A stretch of DNA of 13,615 nucleotides from Clostridia bacterium (GTDB lineage: Bacteria > Bacillota_A > Clostridia > Christensenellales > Aristaeellaceae), in assembly GCA_017432405.1 (NCBI GenBank), contig JAFRJF010000200.1:1-13615 (forward strand), given 5' to 3'. A program made the position numbers and the translations under genes. The notes below the pieces were generated by a model that was given only the letters and a program-made list of their open reading frames with translations, was not told the origin of the DNA and did no database searches. Below, one piece after another: positions 7,166-13,615 of this stretch (positions within the stretch are counted from its first letter, which is position 1; every line of letters starts with the position of its first letter).

Positions 7166-7843
7166 TCAGCTCTTCCTTGGGAGCAGGCTCGCGATGAATG
7201 CCGCGAACCCGGAGATCGGCATGGTCTGAATCACCACGCGGCCTGGGCCGGTGACCAGGGTGTTGAACAGGCCCTCGCCGCCAAGCATGACATTTTTCAG
7301 CCCCTTGATCTTCTGTATCTCCATCTTCACCGTGGCGTCCATCATCGCCAGGTACCCCGTATCAATCAGCATTTGCTGGCCAGGCTCAAGATTGTACTCG
7401 ATGGTAGAGCCGTCGATCTCAATGAATGCCGTTCCGTTGCCTGACAGCTTTTGCATGATAAAGCCCTCGCCGCCAAACAGGCCTGTGGAAAACTTCTGTT
7501 GGAACGCCACGCTCAGTTCGACACCCTCGGTGCTGGCCAGGAAAGCGCCCTTCTGGCAGATCACCGGTGAGTCGCGCGTGATTTCCACGGCTCGGATGTC
7601 GCCGGGAAACTTCGACGCAAACGCGATCATGCCCGCCCCCTTGCGGGCCGTGTAGCGGTTCTGGAACATGCCTTCACCGGAGAACATGCGTCCGAACACC
7701 TTGCCCGCGCCACCGCCGGAGGTCTCCATCTCCAGATTGGGGCTCATCCAGCTCATCGCGCCGGATTCACAGATCACCGACTCGCCATCCTCAAGCTGGA
7801 AGATCACGACGGGCATCGGTTCTCCCTTGATTTGGTACTTCAT
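7166..7843 (-). CDS. AIM24 / TIGR00266 family protein
   Basis: The 225-residue product matches the bacterial TIGR00266 (AIM24, DUF124) family, a beta-helix-like fold of unclear biochemical function. Family landmarks are the opening YQIKGEPMPVVIFQLEDGESVICESGAMSWM (cited in parts: IKGEPMPV, ESGAMSWM), FPGDIRAVEI, a central GLFGGEGFIMQKLSGNGTAF, LEPGQQMLIDTGYLAMM, and a C-terminal GGEGLFNTLVTGPGRVVIQT. There is no signal peptide, so it is cytoplasmic or membrane-associated. A GGAGGTG lies 11 nt before the ATG, with a closer weaker AGAAG. It is the first gene of a - strand group leading into secreted and membrane proteins, and diverges from the LytTR gene across a 356-bp control region. Mitochondrial Aim24 affects inner membrane organisation, but transfer of that role is inference. 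Confidence 0.92.
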   Translation of the reverse strand: MKYQIKGEPMPVVIFQLEDGESVICESGAMSWMSPNLEMETSGGGAGKVFGRMFSGEGMFQNRYTARKGAGMIAFASKFPGDIRAVEITRDSPVICQKGAFLASTEGVELSVAFQQKFSTGLFGGEGFIMQKLSGNGTAFIEIDGSTIEYNLEPGQQMLIDTGYLAMMDATVKMEIQKIKGLKNVMLGGEGLFNTLVTGPGRVVIQTMPISGFAAFIASLLPRKS

Positions 7844-7991
7844 GTTTCTTCTTTCACCTCCACTGCCTGTGTCAACGCGTCTACAGGGGCTGCCGGCGGG
7901 ATACCCCTCATCAGGGTTATCTGACGCTCGTGCATGAAACCATCCCCTTAAATGTTAAGCTGTTTTCAATAATCCATAACAGCCTGTTTCC

Positions 7992-8021
7992 ATTGTAAAG
8001 GAGCGTCACGGTCACAGACAA
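7992..8021 (-). promoter_or_regulatory. Candidate promoter for the AIM24 operon
   Basis: Read on the - strand, TTGTCT (8021-8016) and TACAAT (7997-7992) are separated by 18 bp. This is a reasonable sigma-A promoter about 150 nt before the AIM24 start codon. The nearer LytTR-type half-site ends 10 bp upstream of the -35 box, a plausible place for an activator. The match is moderate. Confidence 0.45.
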
Positions 8022-8028
8022 GGCGTTT

Positions 8029-8061
8029 CGTCTAAACGGTCGATATGGGCGTCTAAACGGT
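8029..8061. promoter_or_regulatory. Paired direct repeats, probable LytTR operator
   Basis: CGTCTAAACGGT occurs exactly at 8029-8040 and again at 8050-8061, a 21-bp period of two helical turns. On the - strand each contains ACCGTTTAG, which fits every position of the half-site described for AgrA/LytTR regulators, [TA][AC][CA]GTTN[AG][TG], and the spacer between the 9-mers is 12 bp as described for that class. A LytTR gene starts 139 bp away. As printed, the half-sites point towards the AIM24 operon; they also abut the candidate promoter of the LytTR gene. Confidence 0.75.
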
Positions 8062-8092
8062 TGAATACATATTCATCCACAAAAGATATAAT
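8061..8092 (+). promoter_or_regulatory. Candidate promoter for the LytTR-DUF3021 pair
   Basis: TATAAT at 8087-8092 is a perfect -10 box. The best -35-like hexamer, TTGAAT at 8061-8066, is 20 bp away, longer than optimal, and touches the right-hand direct repeat. A poor -35 next to a regulator site fits an activator-dependent or repressible promoter. Transcription would begin near 8099, giving a leader of about 100 nt. Confidence 0.5.
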
Positions 8093-8102
8093 GAAAAAGG
8101 CG

Positions 8103-8135
8103 ATTGTGGAAGCAAAAGGCTCTTGCTTCCGCGAT
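8103..8135 (+). promoter_or_regulatory. 13-bp hairpin in the LytTR mRNA leader
   Basis: Bases 8103-8115 pair with 8123-8135 over a 7-nt loop. The inner 8 bp (GGAAGCAA/TTGCTTCC) are perfect, and the outer 5 include two G-U pairs. It would form at the very 5' end of the mRNA, about 65 nt before the start codon. No T-tract follows, so an mRNA-stabilising or attenuation role is more likely than simple termination. The function is unknown. Confidence 0.5.
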
Positions 8136-8199
8136 GCAGATATGCTATAACAGGCAACAGGAAAAGCCCGCTGTCTCCGACCCGAAAAAGGGATTCTAT

Positions 8200-8664
8200 A
8201 TGAGAAATGCCATTGACATTGATATACAGATCGACCCGTCCTGCGCCGAGCCGAAGGTCATCATTCGCGCGGAACGCATGACGCCTGAAATCGACAATAT
8301 CGTTCACGCCATCGAGAGCGCCACGAACAATGCTTATCCTATCGTGACCGCTTATTCTGGCGATACGATGGTGCTTCTGAGCCAGCGCGAAATCATACGC
8401 GTCTACCTGGAGAACCGGAAGCTCATCGCATGGACGGACCGGGGCGGCTTTGTGGCCCGTGGGACGTTGGCTGAGATGGAGGCTGTACTGGACCGCAGCC
8501 GCTTCCTGCGCATCAGCCGCAGCGAGCTCATCAATCTCTACAGGGTCTCCAGCTTTGATTTCAGCCTGTCAGGCACCATACAGGTTCTCTTTGACGACGG
8601 CAGCGTCTCCTGGGTGGCGCGGCGCTATGTGCGCGCCATCCAGAAGACGCTGGGGTTGGTATGA
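8200..8664 (+). CDS. LytTR-domain DNA-binding regulator
   Basis: The 154-residue product lacks a receiver domain and consists of a short N-terminal strand region (about 1-45) followed by a LytTR DNA-binding domain (about 50-150). Typical features are the acidic opening IDIDIQIDPSCAEPKVIIRAE, quoted here in its conserved parts IDPSCAEPKVIIR, then YSGDTMVLLSQREIIRVYLE, the core FLRISRSELINLYRV and a DDGSVSWVARRYV C-terminus. This is the layout of stand-alone LytTR proteins paired with DUF3021 partners. The ATG at 8200 is chosen because AAAAAGGGA lies 6 nt upstream; an open frame extends left to a TTG at 8104 but that stretch is leader RNA. The DUF3021 gene follows after 13 nt. The adjacent paired repeats are its likely binding site, implying self-control. 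Confidence 0.92.
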   Translation: MRNAIDIDIQIDPSCAEPKVIIRAERMTPEIDNIVHAIESATNNAYPIVTAYSGDTMVLLSQREIIRVYLENRKLIAWTDRGGFVARGTLAEMEAVLDRSRFLRISRSELINLYRVSSFDFSLSGTIQVLFDDGSVSWVARRYVRAIQKTLGLV

Positions 8665-8677
8665 GGGAGGCGAAACC

Positions 8678-9124
8678 ATGCGCGAGTTTTGGAAAAAGGC
8701 GATCATTCGGGCCTCCATCGGCTTTGTCCTGGGCATACTGGTGGGGCTTGGCTTCCTGTCCATCACCGGTGCAGGGGCGTATACCGTTCAAAAAGGCGCA
8801 GGCGGACTCGCGCTGTACCTAGCGCTGAGCGGCCTGCTCGGCGCGGTCGGCGTAGGCGGTACGACGATCTATTCGCTGGAGCATTGGGGCCTGCTGCGCT
8901 GTACGGCCACCCACTTTGCGATCACCCTTACAGCCTACTGCGCGGCAGGCTTCACGCTGGGCTGGCTGGATCTGAGAGATCCCGTGACGCCGTTTATGTT
9001 CCTCGGCTATGTGATTGCCTATCTCATTATATGGCTGGTCATGTATTTTAGGTGCAAGCGGCAGATTCGCCAGATCAACGAAGCGCTGAGGACATGGAAA
9101 GCGCATCAGGATGAAGACAGATAG
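8678..9124 (+). CDS. DUF3021 four-helix membrane protein, probable LytTR partner
   Basis: The 148-residue product has four hydrophobic helices at about 8-30, 43-67, 77-98 and 104-128, followed by a basic C-terminal tail (RCKRQIRQINEALRTW) expected in the cytoplasm. Size, topology and the position directly after a LytTR gene match DUF3021. In Streptococcus mutans the HdrRM and BrsRM systems pair a LytTR activator with a membrane protein that holds it inactive, so an inhibitory role is a reasonable inference here; the partner family there is similar in layout but homology to this protein was not tested. GGGAGG lies 7 nt before the ATG, and the gap from the LytTR stop is 13 nt. No transporter or histidine kinase gene follows. 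Confidence 0.85.
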   Translation: MREFWKKAIIRASIGFVLGILVGLGFLSITGAGAYTVQKGAGGLALYLALSGLLGAVGVGGTTIYSLEHWGLLRCTATHFAITLTAYCAAGFTLGWLDLRDPVTPFMFLGYVIAYLIIWLVMYFRCKRQIRQINEALRTWKAHQDEDR

Positions 9125-9135
9125 CGGTTCACCGC
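9124..9135. terminator. Small hairpin between convergent genes
   Basis: GCGG-TTCA-CCGC forms a 4-bp stem with a tetraloop, starting on the last base of the DUF3021 stop codon and lying 10 bp from the end of pcrA. On the - strand a loosely T-rich stretch follows. It may end either transcript, but the stem is short. Confidence 0.25.
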
Positions 9136-9145
9136 ATGCGAATCA

Positions 9146-11445
<2,300 letters not shown>

Positions 11446-11449
<4 letters not shown>

Positions 11450-11748
11450 TTATCCGTATTCCCCTTGGTCTTTTCCAGCACCAGCTGGTAGCCCCCGGCG
11501 CCGTAGTTCAGCGCCCGGTTCACCCGGCCGATCGTGGCGGTGGAAACGCCGGTCTTTTCGACGATCTCGGTATAGGTCGCCTGGCTCTTGAGCAGCTGGG
11601 CCACCTCCAGCCGCTGGGAAAGGTCCTGTATCTCCCGGATGGTGAACAGGTCCTCAAACAGGCGGTAGCAATCCTCCATGCTCTCCAGGGCGAGGAACGC
11701 ACGGGCCAGGTTGTCGGTCTGCTCATTCTGCAATCTGGATGCAAACAT
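11446..11748 (-). CDS. yerC: YerC/YecD family TrpR-like transcriptional regulator
   Basis: The product belongs to the YerC family of small TrpR-related DNA-binding proteins. With the start chosen here it has 100 residues. Helices around LESMEDCYRLFEDLFTI and IQDLSQRLEVAQLL lead into the helix-turn-helix at about 58-79, TYTEIVEKTGVSTATIGRVN, and then the family hallmark RALNYGAGGY. I chose the ATG at 11748 because GGAGG lies 8 nt upstream and family members start near this point. An upstream ATG at 11787 would be only a few nt from the predicted transcript start and lacks a binding site. In Bacillus subtilis yerC also lies beside pcrB-pcrA-ligA, so the pairing with pcrA is conserved. Its regulon and any ligand are not known from the sequence. 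Confidence 0.92.
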
Positions 11749-11801
11749 ATCCTCAACCTCCATCTTCGCATGACTGCTCTTTATCATGCTGGTATACTGA
11801 T

Positions 11802-11830
11802 ATTATACCTTAAGAGAAGGCAAACGTCAA
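11802..11830 (-). promoter_or_regulatory. Sigma-A promoter of yerC-pcrA
   Basis: On the - strand TTGACG (11830-11825) and TATAAT (11807-11802) are separated by exactly 17 bp. Transcription should start near 11795, giving a leader of about 47 nt to the ATG at 11748. It is one of the best promoter matches in the window. Confidence 0.8.
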
Positions 11831-11854
11831 TATATTTAATTCAGTGGATTAATA

Positions 11855-11880
11855 GAATACCCTCCGGGTCACCGGTATTC
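11855..11880 (-). terminator. Hairpin overlapping the end of the XRE gene
   Basis: GAATACC (11855-11861) and GGTATTC (11874-11880) can pair over a 12-nt loop that contains the XRE stop codon. Only a loosely T-rich TATTAAT follows on the - strand, so it may be a weak terminator ahead of the yerC promoter. Confidence 0.35.
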
Positions 11881-12186
11881 CACGCGCCGGGTGTGCTCGC
11901 GCAGGACCTGCATGATGCCCCGCATCAGGTCCTGGTTATCCTCGTCGAAGGACAGCTGGCTCTGCATCGCCCCGTCCGACAGCGAATCCTGCAGCAGCAC
12001 CGTGGGTGAAACCTCCAGGGCGTTGCACAGGGCCACCACGGTATCCACGCTGGCCTTCTTCTCGCCCCTTTCAATATGGCCGATAAAGCTGCCGGTGACG
12101 CCCACCTTGCGCGCCAGCTGGCTCTGGGTGAGGCTGTTCATCTCGCGCTGCTGGCGCACGCGAACGCCCAGTTTCTCATAGTCCAC
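11869..12186 (-). CDS. XRE-family helix-turn-helix regulator
   Basis: The 105-residue product carries a Cro/C1-type helix-turn-helix over residues 6-62, with the recognition unit at 20-41 (TQSQLARKVGVTGSFIGHIE, then RG) and the usual ASVDTVVALCNALEVSPTVLL that closes the domain. A 40-residue acidic-then-basic tail (QSQLSFDEDNQDLMRG to RRVEYR) may mediate dimerisation. I chose the GTG at 12186 because AAGGAGGG lies 7 nt upstream; a TTG six bases earlier would sit almost on the ribosome binding site. It has its own promoter, and a dyad inside that promoter suggests autorepression. It lies between a permease gene and yerC, all on the - strand. No toxin or prophage gene is beside it, so its target is unknown. 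Confidence 0.9.
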   Translation of the reverse strand: MDYEKLGVRVRQQREMNSLTQSQLARKVGVTGSFIGHIERGEKKASVDTVVALCNALEVSPTVLLQDSLSDGAMQSQLSFDEDNQDLMRGIMQVLREHTRRVEYR

Positions 12187-12218
12187 GGTCAAACCCTCCT
12201 TCCTATTGATCTGTCCCC

Positions 12219-12247
12219 ATTATAGCACATTGATAATGATGTGACAA
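12219..12247 (-). promoter_or_regulatory. Extended -10 promoter of the XRE gene with an internal dyad
   Basis: On the - strand TTGTCA (12247-12242) and TATAAT (12224-12219) are 17 bp apart, with TGC directly before the -10 box giving an extended -10. CACAT (12226-12230) and ATGTG (12239-12243) form a dyad with an 8-bp centre, filling the spacer and touching the -35 box. A repressor bound there would block RNA polymerase, so it is a candidate autoregulatory operator. The promoter is strong; the operator is inference. Confidence 0.7.
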
Positions 12248-12296
12248 CGGTATTGAACCTACAATTTGTCTCTATCAACATGGCTTCTCTTGAGAT

Positions 12297-13615
12297 TCAG
12301 TGCATAATGAAACTCAGCGCCAGGATCTCGATCACGCCGACTGCCCAGGCAATCGTGGAGGTCACCGACCAGACCCGAAGCTGATCTTTTGCTTCCGAGA
12401 CGCCCAGCGTGCGGTTAACAACCCAGAAATAGGAATCATTGAACCAAGCGAAGAACAGGGATCCAACACAACAGGCTACTGCGCCAAGCAAGGGACTAAC
12501 TGTGTCGGAAGCGATCAGGATCGGAGCAGTGATGCTGGCTGCGGTGGTCATGGCGACCGTACCGGAGCCCTGTACGATACGCATCAGTGTGGAAATCACC
12601 AAGGGCAGGAGGATCAGTGGAATAGCGGTTCCGGCCAGACCGTTGGCAATGTAGCCTCCGAGACCCGAATCCGTGATAATGCGTCCCAGTGCTCCACCGC
12701 CACCCGTCACCAACATAATAATGCCAGCCGAAGCCATGCCCTTCTCCATCTCATGCAGCATGGTCTCACGGCTGAATGGACGACCCAGTATAAATATCGC
12801 AGCCAGCAAGCCTATGCCTACGGCAACAATCGGCTGACCGAGAAAGATCATAATGCCCCAGAAGAAGCCTGAAGCCTGAAGCGCAGAGGCGATGGTGTTA
12901 ATCAGGATCAACAAAATCGGCAACAGCAAGGGCAAGAAGGACGCAAAAGCGCCCGGAACATCTTCCATGTCCACGTTGAAAGCAATCTTATAATCCGGCT
13001 CGCGGAAGGGCTGCTCCACAATGCTGCCTTCCTCGTCGGGAATCCTGTAGTACTTCCTTGCCAGATACTTCCTCGAATAGACATTGCAGGCGATGGCCAT
13101 GGGAAGCGCCAGGACAATCGTTAGCAGTATGAACAGACCCACGTCAATACCGAAGATCCCGCAGACACCCAGCGGGCCGGGAGTCGGGGGAACCAGAGAG
13201 TGCGTTATCACCAAGCCGGCAGCCAGCGCCACGCCCAGGCCGATCACGGATTTCTTTGTCGCTCGGGACAGCGCCTTGGCAATCGGGGAAAGGACAATGA
13301 AGCCCGAGTCGCAGAAGATCGGGATGGATACCAGAAAGCCGGTCAGCGCCAGAGCAGCCTCTTCCTTTCCCTTACCAAAGAGCTTAAGGAAAGTGTAAGC
13401 CATGCGCTTCGCAGCACCGGAAACCGCGAAAATCTGACCCAGCATTACGCCGAAGCCGATGATGATGCCGATATTTCCCAACGTGCCGCCAAAACCACCT
13501 ATGATGGAATTGACGATGCTGACGCCCGATTTGGCTTCGCCCGAAGCATTCACAATGTCCGTTGCCGTCAAGGGCATTCCACCAATGACGCCGACCACGA
13601 TTGTGCAAAGAATCA
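12297..13615 (-). CDS. GntP-family gluconate/organic acid permease, 5' end missing
   Basis: The product is a multi-spanning inner membrane symporter of the GntP family, which takes up gluconate or related hydroxy acids with protons. At least 437 residues are visible, close to full length, and the frame stays open to the right edge (ILCTIVVGVIGGM precedes the first GTG), so the N-terminal helix is outside the window. Landmarks are GGFGGTLGNIGIIIGFGVMLG, cited as GTLGNIGIIIGFG, SIPIFCDSGFIVLSP, HSLVPPTPGPLG, the late TGGGGALGRIITDSGLGG, and NDSYFWVVNRTLGVSEA. The substrate within the family (gluconate, glycerate, fructuronate) cannot be read from the sequence. GC content is visibly lower than in the aro operon. 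It lies 110 bp upstream of the XRE gene, which has a separate promoter. Confidence 0.93.
   Translation of the reverse strand, partial: ILCTIVVGVIGGMPLTATDIVNASGEAKSGVSIVNSIIGGFGGTLGNIGIIIGFGVMLGQIFAVSGAAKRMAYTFLKLFGKGKEEAALALTGFLVSIPIFCDSGFIVLSPIAKALSRATKKSVIGLGVALAAGLVITHSLVPPTPGPLGVCGIFGIDVGLFILLTIVLALPMAIACNVYSRKYLARKYYRIPDEEGSIVEQPFREPDYKIAFNVDMEDVPGAFASFLPLLLPILLILINTIASALQASGFFWGIMIFLGQPIVAVGIGLLAAIFILGRPFSRETMLHEMEKGMASAGIIMLVTGGGGALGRIITDSGLGGYIANGLAGTAIPLILLPLVISTLMRIVQGSGTVAMTTAASITAPILIASDTVSPLLGAVACCVGSLFFAWFNDSYFWVVNRTLGVSEAKDQLRVWSVTSTIAWAVGVIEILALSFIMH

Larger units (their letters stand above)
7844..8199. other. 356-bp divergent intergenic control region
   Basis: No gene is supported here. 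The region separates the AIM24-family gene (-) from the LytTR gene (+) and is more AT-rich than the coding sequence around it. It holds a candidate promoter in each direction, paired 21-bp-spaced direct repeats, and a 13-bp hairpin in the + strand leader. A further inverted pair, GCTGTT (7959-7964) and AACAGC (7978-7983), lies in the leader of the - strand transcript. Confidence 0.7.

Noticed and set aside
7861..7940. TTGACA near 7877 as a closer -35 box for the AIM24 gene
   Set aside because: No -10-like hexamer lies 16-19 bp downstream; the ribosome binding site falls there instead.
8029..8061. CRISPR-like or simple tandem repeat interpretation of the two 12-bp repeats
   Set aside because: Only two short units occur, with a 9-bp gap; the LytTR half-site match and position explain them better.
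8104..8199. N-terminal extension of the LytTR protein to a TTG at 8104
   Set aside because: The stretch overlaps the leader hairpin, has no ribosome binding site and does not resemble family N-termini; the ATG at 8200 has a good site.
8053..8307. An 84-codon open frame on the - strand over the LytTR promoter and gene start
   Set aside because: It overlaps the LytTR start region and control elements, has no clear ribosome binding site and shows no family features.
11749..11787. ATG at 11787 as the yerC start
   Set aside because: It lies about 8 nt from the predicted transcript start and has no ribosome binding site, whereas ATG 11748 has GGAGG at the right distance.

Overview
The window looks like a chromosomal segment from a high-GC member of the Firmicutes, class Clostridia. 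The evidence is a compact shikimate/phenylalanine operon with overlapping genes, strong GGAGG ribosome binding sites, a YerC-PcrA gene pair, and a LytTR/DUF3021 regulator pair. The species cannot be told from the sequence. No rRNA, tRNA, CRISPR array or transposase was seen.

Region 1 (1-4871, + strand) is an aromatic amino acid operon: aroA (5' end missing), aroC, pheA (chorismate mutase + prephenate dehydratase + ACT), a fused aroE-aroK gene, and aroQ. These cover dehydroquinate to phenylpyruvate apart from DAHP synthase and AroB. Three of the four junctions overlap by 14-20 nt. The exception is aroC/pheA, which carries a perfect 15-bp hairpin over the aroC stop codon. A weak terminator and a perfect 16-bp palindrome close the operon.

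Region 2 (5065-7843, - strand) is a run of envelope-type genes: an AIM24/TIGR00266-family protein, a Met-rich secreted protein of unknown family, a 54-residue two-helix membrane protein, and a small secreted or lipoprotein.

Region 3 (7844-9124) is a divergent control region followed by a LytTR DNA-binding protein and a DUF3021 membrane protein on the + strand, which is the layout of LytTR regulatory systems. The intergenic region holds two exact direct repeats 21 bp apart. Each fits the published LytTR/AgrA half-site (ACCGTTTAG on the - strand) and they are separated by 12 bp. They lie just upstream of candidate promoters in both directions, so the regulator may control itself, the region 2 operon, or both. 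This is the most interesting part of the window.

Region 4 (9146-13615, - strand) holds pcrA helicase preceded by a TrpR-like yerC gene (ATGA overlap, good sigma-A promoter), an XRE repressor-like gene with its own promoter and a dyad inside the promoter, and a GntP-family gluconate/organic acid permease that runs off the right edge. The permease gene is visibly lower in GC than the aro operon.
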